Shown here: positions 8,721-17,024 of the stretch, piece by piece | How the letters are laid out: each line of letters opens with the position of its first letter | How positions within the stretch are numbered: the first letter of the stretch is position 1 | NCBI GenBank assembly: GCA_019912315.1 | Contig: JAIOJA010000020.1 | Span: 32,547-96,546, forward strand | Length of the DNA: 64,000 bases | Origin: Planctomycetota bacterium | GTDB lineage: Bacteria; Planctomycetota; UBA8742; UBA2392 | Direction: 5' to 3' | Notes under the pieces: model-generated | Seen by the model: only the letters and a program-made list of their open reading frames with translations | Databases searched by the model: none | What the model was told of the DNA's origin: nothing | Made by a program: the position numbers and the translations under genes

Positions 8721-9611
8721 ATGCGCAGGATTGTCCTCGATCTGGAGTTCCACGGGAAGGGCTTCTACGGCTGGCAACGGCAGGGGCCTGACCGGTCGGT
8801 TCAGGGCACGGTTGAAGCGGCCGTTGCTGACCTGGTTCGGCACGTGGTAAGCGTGCAGTCGTCAGGGCGCACGGACCGGGGCGTGCATGCGCTGGCCATG
8901 CCCGCGCATGTTGACGTGGACACACGCCTGTCACCCGCCGAGTTGATGCCCGCCCTGAATCACCGACTGCCGCATGACGTGGCAGTGCGGCGCGTGCGCG
9001 ACGTGGACCCGTGCTTTCATGCGCGCTTTGATGCCCGCATGAAACTCTACCGCTACACCCTGCTTCGCCACCGCGCACGCAGCCCCATGCTGGGCGACCG
9101 TGCGCACCTTGTGCCACGCAAGCTGAACCTGGAGGCAATGCAAGCGGCTGCGGCAATCCTCACCGGCGAACACGACTTTGCCAGCTTCCAGACCAATCCG
9201 GATCGAGACCCAATACCCGAAGAAGATCTGCCCGAAACCACCGCCGACACCGTGGGACCGGCCGCGATCGCTTCGGGCGCCACCGAGCCCCCGCCCTGGC
9301 GCAAGCCGCGCCCCAAGGGGACGGTTCGCCGGGTGAACGCCATCACACTTGATGGAGACGGCGACCTGCTGCACATCAACGTCGAGGGCGACGGCTTCCT
9401 GCGCGGCATGGTGCGGGCGCTGGCGGGAACCCTGGTGGACGTCGGGCTCGGCAAGCAGTCTGTGGACTGGGCCGCCGGGCTGATCGATGCCAGGGACCGG
9501 CGCGAGGCCGGGGCCAACCTTCCGCCTCATGCACTGACCCTGGTTTGCGTGGAGTATCCGCCTGAACCTTTTGATGGCTGCGAATCTACGGATGGGCTGA
9601 GCTTGCTGTAA
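8721..9611 (+). CDS. truA: tRNA pseudouridine(38-40) synthase TruA
   Basis: 296 residues. TruA makes pseudouridine at positions 38-40 of the tRNA anticodon stem. The catalytic aspartate is D52 in SSGRTDRGVHA; other marks are FYGWQRQ near the N terminus, FHARFDARMKLYRY, and DGFLRGMVRALAGTLVDVG near the C terminus. Compared with the usual 245-265 residues there is an insertion of about 35 residues after FASFQTNPDRD, rich in Pro, Glu and Ala, probably a surface loop. The ribosome site is weak, and the gene begins 40 bp after the inverted repeat of the GxxExxY unit. Confidence 0.95.
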   Translation: MRRIVLDLEFHGKGFYGWQRQGPDRSVQGTVEAAVADLVRHVVSVQSSGRTDRGVHALAMPAHVDVDTRLSPAELMPALNHRLPHDVAVRRVRDVDPCFHARFDARMKLYRYTLLRHRARSPMLGDRAHLVPRKLNLEAMQAAAAILTGEHDFASFQTNPDRDPIPEEDLPETTADTVGPAAIASGATEPPPWRKPRPKGTVRRVNAITLDGDGDLLHINVEGDGFLRGMVRALAGTLVDVGLGKQSVDWAAGLIDARDRREAGANLPPHALTLVCVEYPPEPFDGCESTDGLSLL

Positions 9612-9693
9612 CAGGCTGCCTTGACCGCTCTTGCGCAGGCGGATACGCTCGCCGGGCCGTAAACGTAAACATTGGCGCATCCTGAGGTTGGGC

Positions 9694-10464
9694 GTGAAGG
9701 CAATCGTCTCGGACATCCATGCCAACGTCGCCGCCTGGGAGGCCGTGAAGAAGGACATTCGCTCCCATAACATCACGGACATCATCAGTCTCGGAGATCT
9801 CGTGGGCTACGGCCCGGAGCCGATTGATGTAATCGACATCGCCATGGACTTCCGCATCAACCTGATGGGCAACCACGACGAGGCGGTGGTCTTCGAGCCT
9901 GTGGGATTCAACTACCGGGCATTGACGGCGATCCGCTGGACCAAGAAGTCGCTTGAGGGCGGGCTGTTCGGCTTCCGCAACAAGAAACGCATGAGCTTCC
10001 TGAAGGGGCTGAAGCTGATGCACCGTGAGGACGGCGCCCTGCTGGTACACGGCAGCCCCCGCGAGCCTACGACCGAGTACATTCTGAAGCACGACGCGCT
10101 CGGTGCGACGCAGGGAGTACCCGAGGCCGCCCGGAAGATGCAGGACATATTCAACCAGTTTGAGGGGCTGTGCATCGTCGGGCACACGCACATACCATGC
10201 GTTATCGACGAGTCCTTCAACTACATGACCGAAAAGTCCCTTGAGTTCGAATTCAAGCCGGAGAAGGGCAAGAAGTATGTGATCAACGTTGGCAGTGTGG
10301 GCCAGCCGCGCGACCGTGACACCCGTGCCTGCTACGTGATCTGGGACGACAAGAAGTTCATCTGGCGCCGCGTTGAGTACGACGTGGCCAGCACGGCCCG
10401 CAAGATTCGCGCCCTCAAGGACCTCGACGACTACAACGCCGACCGTCTTGAACAGGGCATGTAG
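9694..10464 (+). CDS. Metallophosphoesterase (YfcE/diadenosine-tetraphosphatase-like)
   Basis: 257 residues from a GTG start preceded by TGAGG. The calcineurin-like metal motifs are intact: SDIHAN (D-x-H), SLGDLVGYGP (GD), MGNHDEAV (GNHD), HGSPREP and VGHTHIP (GHTH). The C-terminal region contains NVGSVGQPRD, as in the YfcE-like branch. The substrate is unknown: candidates are dinucleoside polyphosphates, phosphodiesters or phosphoproteins. It acts in the cytoplasm because no signal peptide is present. It follows truA by about 80 bp and could share its transcript. Confidence 0.88.
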   Translation: MKAIVSDIHANVAAWEAVKKDIRSHNITDIISLGDLVGYGPEPIDVIDIAMDFRINLMGNHDEAVVFEPVGFNYRALTAIRWTKKSLEGGLFGFRNKKRMSFLKGLKLMHREDGALLVHGSPREPTTEYILKHDALGATQGVPEAARKMQDIFNQFEGLCIVGHTHIPCVIDESFNYMTEKSLEFEFKPEKGKKYVINVGSVGQPRDRDTRACYVIWDDKKFIWRRVEYDVASTARKIRALKDLDDYNADRLEQGM

Positions 10465-10484
10465 CCGTGCACCTCGAAGGACTC

Positions 10485-10649
10485 GCCATCTGCTCGGATG
10501 GCAGGAAGGGGCCGGGAAGCCCCGCAAACGGGCGAGAATGCCTGTTCCACTGCACCGAAACCATCACCCGCCCAGTGGCGTTTGCACTGGACATTAGTAA
10601 GTAGTCCGCGATCATTCACGGGGCGCGCACAAACTGTTAGAGTGCGCGC
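10485..10649 (+). other. Hairpin-rich leader upstream of hpf
   Basis: The 208-bp gap before hpf has no gene but holds four good inverted repeats: 10485-10502 (GCCATC/GATGGC), 10508-10523 (GGGGC/GCCCC), 10547-10578 (CCACTG/CAGTGG) and 10623-10649 (GCGCGCAC/GTGCGCGC), the last just before the AAGGAG ribosome site. This could be a terminator plus a structured 5' leader or a small RNA. I do not recognise it as a known riboswitch. Confidence 0.4.
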
Positions 10650-10672
10650 GAGTCAACACTAAGGAGTCAACC

Positions 10673-11062
10673 TTGCGTATCACCATCACTGCCAAGCACG
10701 TCAAGGTCACCGACAAGATGAAGGACTACGCTCGCGAAAAACTCGCGAAGCTCGAGCGCTACTTCGATCGCATCAACAACATCCAGGTTGTGCTTGACCG
10801 CGACGGGCTCGATAACGTCTGTGAAATCAACATTTCCACGGACACCCACAGCCACCTCACCGCCATCGTCCACAACCCTGAAGACATGCACGCCGCCGTT
10901 GACCTGTGCATCGACAAGGCCCACCGCCAGGTCCGCAAGCTCAAGGAAAAGCTCAAGGGGCACAAGGGCAACGACAAGCGCAAGAAGCTGGGGCGCGACG
11001 TCAAGAAGCTCACAACCCGTATGCCCCGCGAAACGACCTACGAAGAAGCCAAGAACGAATAG
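10673..11062 (+). CDS. hpf: Ribosome hibernation promoting factor, short form
   Basis: 129 residues from a TTG start with a strong AAGGAG site 7 bp upstream. The N-terminal 95 residues match the HPF/RaiA fold: ITAKHVKVTDKMKDYAREKLAKLERYF and later ISTDTHSHLTAIVHNPEDMHAAVDL. HPF binds the 30S decoding region and inactivates ribosomes under starvation or stress. The long form's C-terminal dimerisation domain is missing; instead a short Lys-rich tail ends the chain, so this is a short HPF/YfiA-type protein. A GC-rich hairpin directly upstream of the ribosome site may affect translation. yvcK follows across a repeat element. Confidence 0.92.
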   Translation: MRITITAKHVKVTDKMKDYAREKLAKLERYFDRINNIQVVLDRDGLDNVCEINISTDTHSHLTAIVHNPEDMHAAVDLCIDKAHRQVRKLKEKLKGHKGNDKRKKLGRDVKKLTTRMPRETTYEEAKNE

Positions 11063-11073
11063 GGCTTCCGTCC

Positions 11074-11141
11074 GGTGTCAGGTTTCAGGATTGTCTGCCA
11101 GACGCCTTGAAACCTGACACCCGCAACCCGAAACCTGAACC
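11074..11141. repeat. Foldback heptamer element abutting yvcK start
   Basis: A perfect 14-bp inverted repeat (11074-11087 with 11108-11121) built from 7-bp units: GGTGTCA, GGTTTCA, GGATTGT on the left; GAAACCT, GACACCC, GCAACCC, GAAACCT, GAACC on the right. The core holds a smaller GTCT/AGAC hairpin. The right array ends at 11141, immediately before the yvcK ATG. Confidence 0.75.
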
Positions 11142-12140
11142 ATGGCCCTGTTCCCGCGACTCTTCCGGCGCTCACCGACCGTTGTAGCCATCGGCGGCGG
11201 CACGGGGGCATCCGGGTTGCTGCGCGGGCTCAAGGAACACACCGACAAGCTCACGGCCATTGTCACCGTCGCCGACGACGGCGGCAGCAGCGGGCGCTTC
11301 CGCAAGGAATTCGGCATGTTGCCCCCGGGCGACATCCGCAATTGCCTCGCGGCCCTGGCCGACGGCGGGCCGGTGCTGGAAAAACTGTTTCAGCATCGAT
11401 TCGAGGAGGGTGACCTGAAAGGCCACCCCTTCGGCAACATCTTCCTCGCCGCCATGACCCAGGTGACCGGTGACTTCGAGCTTGCGGTCAAAGAGGCTAA
11501 CCGCGTACTCAACGTGCGCGGGCGCGTCCTGCCGGCGACCACCACCAAAATCAGCCTGGTCGCCGAACACGCCGACGGCAGCAAGACGACCGGCGAATCT
11601 CTCGTCGGCAAGGTCACCAAGCCCGTCAAACGTCTGTCACTGAAGCCCGAAGACGCACCCGCGGGCACGGACGTCGTGGACGCTATCATGCAGGCCGATC
11701 TGGTGCTGCTGGGGCCCGGCAGCGTTTACACAAGTGTCCTGCCCAACCTGCTGATACCGGAAATTCTTGACGCCCTGCTGAAGACGGACGCGGTTGTCGG
11801 CTACATCTGCAATATCATGACCCAGCCCGGTGAGACCCAGGACTTCACGGCAAGCCAGCACGCGCAAACATTGATCGATCACACCAGCGAGGCGCTGATA
11901 GATTTCGTCGTCGTCAACACCGGCAACATCCCGCAGCCACTGGCGGCCGCCTACGCGGCCGAGCACGCCGTGCCCGTCGAAGCGGACATGCCCGGGCTTA
12001 ACACGCTTCCCGGCAACCCGCGTATCGTGACGGGTGACCTGGTGAAGGCTGACCACGTCGTCCGCCACCACCCTGCCCGCCTCGCCGAGCTGTGCCTGAG
12101 CGTACACAAGGACATCACGAAAGAGCGCGCGAGGGCGTAG
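11142..12140 (+). CDS. yvcK: YvcK/CofD-like gluconeogenesis factor
   Basis: 332 residues. The N terminus has the family's nucleotide-sugar binding loop AIGGGTGASGLLRGLK, then VADDGGSSGRFRKEFG and PPGDIRNCLAAL. YvcK proteins bind UDP-GlcNAc and are needed for growth on gluconeogenic carbon sources and for correct cell-wall synthesis in Bacillus subtilis; they resemble the CofD transferase but are not F420 enzymes. Later blocks LLGPGSVYTSVLPNLLIPEI and NIMTQPGETQDF are also characteristic. In many bacteria the gene lies next to rapZ, hprK or an HPr gene; here HPr is at 50.8 kb. The ATG abuts a foldback repeat. The stop is 2 bp from the convergent rhomboid gene. Confidence 0.93.
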   Translation: MALFPRLFRRSPTVVAIGGGTGASGLLRGLKEHTDKLTAIVTVADDGGSSGRFRKEFGMLPPGDIRNCLAALADGGPVLEKLFQHRFEEGDLKGHPFGNIFLAAMTQVTGDFELAVKEANRVLNVRGRVLPATTTKISLVAEHADGSKTTGESLVGKVTKPVKRLSLKPEDAPAGTDVVDAIMQADLVLLGPGSVYTSVLPNLLIPEILDALLKTDAVVGYICNIMTQPGETQDFTASQHAQTLIDHTSEALIDFVVVNTGNIPQPLAAAYAAEHAVPVEADMPGLNTLPGNPRIVTGDLVKADHVVRHHPARLAELCLSVHKDITKERARA

Positions 12141-12142
12141 CG

Positions 12143-12850
12143 TCAGCCCTCATTTTCCGCCGACTTTCGTTTGCCCAGAATCGCCGCGTAGATCATGCCG
12201 ATCGCAAAGCCGCCGATGTGGGCCCACCAGGCGACACCCGCGCTTTCGGTATCCGTAAAGCTCATCTGCATTTCCTTGAGCGCGTTGATCACGTTCATGC
12301 CGATCCAGAACAGCAGGTAGAAGAACGCCGGCACCCGCACGATCAGCGGGATCACGATGATCGGGATAACGCTCACCACCCGCGCCTTCGGGTACATCAC
12401 AAAGAACGCGCCCATCACACCGGCAATCGCGCCGGACGCCCCCACCACCGGCACCATCGCGCCGTCCGGTGTGGAAAAGGCGATCTGCGTAATCCCGGCC
12501 GCGAGCCCGCACGCGACGTACACCACCAGAAATTTGCCATGCCCGAAGCGGTCCTCAACGTTCGGCCCGAACACGAACAGGGACAGCATGTTGCCCAGCA
12601 GGTGCCACAGTCCGCCATGCAGGAACATCGAGGTGATGAACGGCACCAGCGTCCAGAACGAGATATCCGTCGCGGCCGCTGTGCTGAACAGGCGCGGATA
12701 ATTGCCCGGCACCAGCCCCCATGTCATGAAGAACTCGCCCGGATCCGCCACAATCAACTGTTGCGTGAACACGTACACGTTAAACGCGATCAGCAGCCAC
12801 GTGACCACAGGCCAGGTTTCAACCTTCTCGGTTGTCTTGAGCGGAAACAT
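12143..12850 (-). CDS. Rhomboid family intramembrane serine protease
   Basis: 235 residues with six or seven predicted membrane segments. The catalytic serine is in GASGAIAGV and the catalytic histidine in AHIGGFAIG, the two parts of the rhomboid dyad. The family HGGLWHLLGNM motif in an early membrane segment is complete. Rhomboids cut substrate membrane helices inside the bilayer; the substrate here is unknown. The C terminus is a short charged cytoplasmic tail (GKRKSAENEG). It converges on yvcK with a 2-bp gap and no terminator between them. Confidence 0.93.
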   Translation of the reverse strand: MFPLKTTEKVETWPVVTWLLIAFNVYVFTQQLIVADPGEFFMTWGLVPGNYPRLFSTAAATDISFWTLVPFITSMFLHGGLWHLLGNMLSLFVFGPNVEDRFGHGKFLVVYVACGLAAGITQIAFSTPDGAMVPVVGASGAIAGVMGAFFVMYPKARVVSVIPIIVIPLIVRVPAFFYLLFWIGMNVINALKEMQMSFTDTESAGVAWWAHIGGFAIGMIYAAILGKRKSAENEG

Positions 12851-12928
12851 CGGCTCAGGTTACCACGCGTGATGCGGATTGCGGAGACTCTGGATTCCGA
12901 GCGACTCTGGCATAAATGAATGACGGGC

Positions 12929-12986
12929 TTGGGGAACTACCTTCCCCGGGCCCTAAGCCCAAAGGCCCGGGCCCGGGTTCTCCCCA
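12929..12986. repeat. GC-rich nested inverted repeat
   Basis: An outer TTGGGG/CCCCAA pair (12929-12934 with 12981-12986) encloses an inner CCCGGGCC/GGCCCGGG stem (12945-12952 with 12964-12971). It lies in the 192-bp divergent gap between the rhomboid and ATP-cone genes, where no small gene is evident. Confidence 0.45.
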
Positions 12987-13042
12987 ATCCAAAATCCACT
13001 GCCACCCGTTGATTTGTCGCACCCCATGGTAAATCTGCCCCC

Positions 13043-15184
13043 ATGGGACGTGTCACCAAGGTGATCAACCGCAACGGCGAGATCGTGCCGTTCCGCCGCA
13101 ACCGCATCGTGCGGGCGATTCTCGCGTCCGTTCGCGAAGCTGGCAGCAAGGACGAATGGGTCGCCGACAAGCTGGCGGACATGGTGGTCTATTTCCTTGA
13201 TATGCAGCACGGCGACCGCGACCGGCCTCCCGGCGCCGACGACGTGGACGACATGATCGAGCGGGCGTTGCTGTCATCGCCGGACCTGCAGCGGATCGCC
13301 CAGGCTTTCATCGCGGGTCGCCGCCAGCGCAAGGATATTCGAGAGCTCGAGGACAGCGTCGAGCCCGCCGAAGGTCCGCAGGTAGCACAGCCGGACCAGG
13401 GGTTCGGCGGCTGGAACCGCGCGCGCATCGCGGCCGCCCTGATGCGCGAGCACAAACTTGACGCGTCGATCGCCGGCGCCATCGCGGAGAAAATCGAAGG
13501 CAAGGTCATTGAGCTCGACTTGCCGCGCGTCACCACGGGGCTGATCCGCGAGCTTGTGGACGTCGAGTTGCTGTCTCGCGGGCTGATCACCGAGCCCGGC
13601 AGCGTTTCGATACCGCGCTTTGACCTTGAGCAATGGGTTTTCCCCGGCGACGACACCGATGTCCCGCCCGTCAGCGACCAGGGCGAGTTGTCCGGGCGCG
13701 CGGCGCGGCGCGTGCTCAGCCAGTACGCCCTGCACAACATCCTGCCCGCGGCGTCCCGCGAGGCGCACCTCGACGGAAGCCTTCACTTCGACACGCTGCA
13801 CGCGCCGGGCGCGGTTGCGCTGCTTCGTCTTGACGTTCCGGCCTTGTTGTCCGCGGGGGCGGGTTTCGGGCTGCAGCGCATGTTTGCCGAAAGCGCATCC
13901 GGTATCGGTGCGGCGCTTGCGCGTCTGGCGACGATCGTCGGCGCGGCGGCCGGATTTACCAGCGGGCCCATCACGCTGAAAGGTCTTGACCGCGCGCTCG
14001 CCCGACAGGCACGCGAGGACCCGGACGACATCCAGCGCGCAGAGCTGCAGGACGGGCTGCGCCTGCTGGCCGCACAGGCGCCTGACGGGCTGGTAGTGGA
14101 AGTCGGGCCGCCGGGCAGCTCCGCACGGGATCTGGTTGTTCGCAATTTGATCGACGCGCTGGCCGGCGCTGACGGAAGCCTGCGCCGGCGCGTGCGCCTG
14201 GAATTGTCCATTGTTCCGGGTGCGTTTGCCGACCCGCCGCGCAAGTCGCTGCTGGAGAGGGCGGCCTCCGCCGCCAGCTATTGCGGCGTGCCGGTGTTTC
14301 GTTTGCGTGAGCCGGGCATGGAGCGAAACACGGGGCTGTTCGGGGATGTCGGTAACGCCCTTTCCCATGAAGTCGTGATTGCGCGTGCCGGGCTGAACCT
14401 GCTGCGTCCTGGCTTGCGGCTGAATGACGTGAACGCTTACCTTGAGTCGCTTGACGGCAGCATCGACCTGGCCGTTGCGGGTCTCAGCGCCCGCGCGAAG
14501 TACCTTGAACGTGTCGCCATGCGCGATATGCCGGAGCCCGTTCCCGTCAGCGCACGGATGTTGCGCACATTGGTCGGCGCCTCACGCGACGTGGAACTGG
14601 TTCCGCTGGGGCTCGGGCTTGTCGCCGCGAAACTGGCGGGTGTGCGCTCGGCGGTCGAGCCGCCGGCCCAGCGCGTCGCCCAGCAGGTACTGAGTTATCT
14701 CGGCTTCAAGTTCCGCGAACGGACGTCCCGGGAGTCGCTGACCGGGCGCCTCGGCGTTGTCATTGACGCTTCCGCGGGCGCGCGGTTCAGCCGTGAGGAC
14801 GCGGCCCGCTTGGCGCGCCTTGACCCGGAGTCCCCGTTGCGCCTGCAACTCGCCAACCAGGGGCACGCTCCCGGCGCGTCTCTGGATGCCGGGCTCGCCA
14901 TCGGTGAACGCCTTGAACCCGAAAGCGCCCTGCATAGCCTGCTGGGGCGCGACGCCGTTGTGGACTCGGGTGACAACGAAACGCTCACGCCCGCCGACGT
15001 GCTTGAGCTCGTGCGCCGCTGTGTGTCCGAACGGGGGCCGCAGCCATCGCAGGTCGCCATCACGGTCAGCAGCCGGACTTGCCGCGACTGCGGTGCACGT
15101 TATCCGGCCCACCGCGAGGACTGCCCGGTCTGCGGCAGCACCGCCTGGGCGGTGCCCCCCGGGCAGAAATCCATGTTCAGCTAG
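13043..15184 (+). CDS. ATP-cone protein resembling class III ribonucleotide reductase without the radical site
   Basis: 713 residues. The N terminus is an ATP-cone (TKVINRNGEIVPFRRNRIVRAIL, residues about 4-100), and a second cone-like unit follows (NRARIAAALMREHKLDASIA, about 125-190). The middle is roughly NrdD-like in length and hydrophobic pattern, and the C terminus has a zinc ribbon with two CxxC pairs (CRDCG, CPVCG) like that of anaerobic ribonucleotide reductase. However, after the ribbon only WAVPPGQKSMFS remains; the glycyl-radical motif (RVxGY) is absent. It may be a regulatory or degenerate NrdD relative rather than a working enzyme. No nrdG activase gene is nearby. Confidence 0.6.
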   Translation: MGRVTKVINRNGEIVPFRRNRIVRAILASVREAGSKDEWVADKLADMVVYFLDMQHGDRDRPPGADDVDDMIERALLSSPDLQRIAQAFIAGRRQRKDIRELEDSVEPAEGPQVAQPDQGFGGWNRARIAAALMREHKLDASIAGAIAEKIEGKVIELDLPRVTTGLIRELVDVELLSRGLITEPGSVSIPRFDLEQWVFPGDDTDVPPVSDQGELSGRAARRVLSQYALHNILPAASREAHLDGSLHFDTLHAPGAVALLRLDVPALLSAGAGFGLQRMFAESASGIGAALARLATIVGAAAGFTSGPITLKGLDRALARQAREDPDDIQRAELQDGLRLLAAQAPDGLVVEVGPPGSSARDLVVRNLIDALAGADGSLRRRVRLELSIVPGAFADPPRKSLLERAASAASYCGVPVFRLREPGMERNTGLFGDVGNALSHEVVIARAGLNLLRPGLRLNDVNAYLESLDGSIDLAVAGLSARAKYLERVAMRDMPEPVPVSARMLRTLVGASRDVELVPLGLGLVAAKLAGVRSAVEPPAQRVAQQVLSYLGFKFRERTSRESLTGRLGVVIDASAGARFSREDAARLARLDPESPLRLQLANQGHAPGASLDAGLAIGERLEPESALHSLLGRDAVVDSGDNETLTPADVLELVRRCVSERGPQPSQVAITVSSRTCRDCGARYPAHREDCPVCGSTAWAVPPGQKSMFS

Positions 15185-15262
15185 CGGCTTCCTTGCCCCT
15201 GCAATGCCCCGGATTCGCGCTATACTGGGCGGGCCCCGAACGCGACCCCGTAAGTGAAGTCC

Positions 15263-16786
15263 ATGCCCGTGCGCGCCAGCCTTGCCCTGCTTGCCTGTCT
15301 GATTGCACTGACTGCGTGCGCGACCACGCCCGCCGGCAAGCCGGATTCGGACGGCGGCGAAGTCGTCTCGCGCGATCACGCCAAACTCACCCACAGCGCA
15401 CAGGAAGCGGAAAAATTCATCCGTCGCTACGAGGCCCTCAAGGTCGGTTTCGTCAATTATTTCGACCCCGCACACACGGAACTCATCTCGCGCGAGTTTT
15501 CTGCTGAGACTGTCGTCTTTCAACTCGCGGAAACGGGCGACACGGGCATGTTGCTCGACGCCACGGCCGAGCGCGCCGTTGAACTGATGGACAAAAACGG
15601 CTGGAACGAGGGCGAGATTTCCAGCGAGGCTGCCTACGAAGGGCACCTCGCCCTGGCAAAAGTTGAGTCAATCGGGATTCCCGCCGGCGCGCGTACCGGC
15701 GACTACATCCCGGTGCGTATCCGCCTGCTCGGCAACGCGCACGATATCCGCGCGGGGTTCGTGTACCCCACGCCCCTTCGCAACAGCCTGGGGCGCACGG
15801 TCGCCATCATGGAGCGCGGCTACCTGCCCCTGAACGCCGACAAGTACTTTGACGAAAAGGGCGAGTTGATCCCCGACCCGCCCCTCGCCGACGGCGAACA
15901 TCGCCTTACCCGCGAGCAGATCGAGGACGCGAGAAATCTCATCCGTCACGACAACCCCGGCGGCATTACTTTCACGCTGCGCAAGGGCGTGAAGCTCGTG
16001 GCCGACGTGGGCGACGATGAGCTGGTGGCCGACCGGATTATTCTACCCCTGACCCGCGAAGTCGAAGTGGGCGGCTTCGTCCGCGAGGTGCGCACCCTGT
16101 CGCCCGAGTTGGTGCCGGACGCCATCGACAGCATCGTCAAGGGCATGGGCGAGAAGGGGCTGACCGTCAAGGTTGAGGCCCGCGACAAGAAGCTGATCGT
16201 GACCCCCATCGGCGTGCGCGACGAAACCCTGCGCCAGGTGTACGAAGTACTGAAAGGCGTACGGGTCGAGCTGAAGCCACGCAACAACGTAATCGTCGTG
16301 TTCGATGAACAGAACTACCGCGTCGCGGTGTACGGCCCCCTGAAACACCGCTTCATGCTCGATACGGTAACCCTGAACACCGATCCGTTCACCCGCAACA
16401 GCAGCAAGCCCTACATCCTGCCGTTCCGTGTCAGTTGCCGCGTGCTGGAGCGCGCCGAGCCCGGGCGCTCCGGCAAGTTCGGTGTGCCCGATGGCGACGA
16501 CGTGCGGCGCGGCGTTACGCCTGACGGGCACAAGGGGCGCGCGCGCCTGTCCTGGACCACCTACTCCGAGTCAGGCCGCCTCGACGACGAAGGCAGTCTC
16601 GAGCTCGACACAACGGACTTCACCGACATCCTGCGCGTACTTTGGACCAAGGGCATGAAACCCCGTGAAGTGCTTGCCTTCGTCTACGAGGCCGAGCAGA
16701 CCTTCGCCATCACGGCCGAGCTTGGTCTGAACTACCTGAAAGTGGACCTGGATAAGCTGGCCAGGGGTGAAGGGCTTGGCAGATAG
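15263..16786 (+). CDS. Lipoprotein with flagellar P-ring (FlgI)-like segment
   Basis: 507 residues from the ATG at 15263 (a GTG three codons earlier is possible). The signal peptide ends in a lipobox (LIALTAC at about residue 19). The segment [27 protein letters not shown] followed by TPLR resembles FlgI, where P.G..(I/V)DV.V...G.A.SL.GG..LL.TPL is conserved, and two later regions of about 75 residues each, [13 protein letters not shown] and [14 protein letters not shown], look like ring-building secretin/FlgI-type folds. No flagellar genes are near, so it may be an envelope ring component of another system. The assignment is tentative; a family search would settle it. Confidence 0.5.
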   Translation: MPVRASLALLACLIALTACATTPAGKPDSDGGEVVSRDHAKLTHSAQEAEKFIRRYEALKVGFVNYFDPAHTELISREFSAETVVFQLAETGDTGMLLDATAERAVELMDKNGWNEGEISSEAAYEGHLALAKVESIGIPAGARTGDYIPVRIRLLGNAHDIRAGFVYPTPLRNSLGRTVAIMERGYLPLNADKYFDEKGELIPDPPLADGEHRLTREQIEDARNLIRHDNPGGITFTLRKGVKLVADVGDDELVADRIILPLTREVEVGGFVREVRTLSPELVPDAIDSIVKGMGEKGLTVKVEARDKKLIVTPIGVRDETLRQVYEVLKGVRVELKPRNNVIVVFDEQNYRVAVYGPLKHRFMLDTVTLNTDPFTRNSSKPYILPFRVSCRVLERAEPGRSGKFGVPDGDDVRRGVTPDGHKGRARLSWTTYSESGRLDDEGSLELDTTDFTDILRVLWTKGMKPREVLAFVYEAEQTFAITAELGLNYLKVDLDKLARGEGLGR

Positions 16787-16796
16787 GGTCCGGGAG

Positions 16797-16828
16797 GTTC
16801 GGCGCACGTCTACTTGGAGGCGCCGAAC
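16797..16828 (+). terminator. Hairpin after the FlgI-like gene
   Basis: A 9-bp perfect stem GTTCGGCGC/GCGCCGAAC with a 14-nt loop, 11 bp after the stop codon. No U-tract follows, so it may act with Rho or as an RNA end stabiliser. The rest of the 196 bp up to smc contains only a small CGGACA/TGTCCG hairpin at 16951-16969. Confidence 0.45.
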
Positions 16829-17024
16829 AATCGAGAACGCGACCCATATCACGTCCACAAAGCCCCCACAGGCGTCCACATTCGCGTAATCGTCCCGATT
16901 CACCTACTTTTTCTTCGGAAAAGGCTTCATTTGGGCGGTTTCGGCAAAGCCGGACAGTGTGTTTGTCCGATGATTCCTTTTAATGCCGGGTATGCCCCGG
17001 GCGCTAAACATCAGCGGTACTCCT

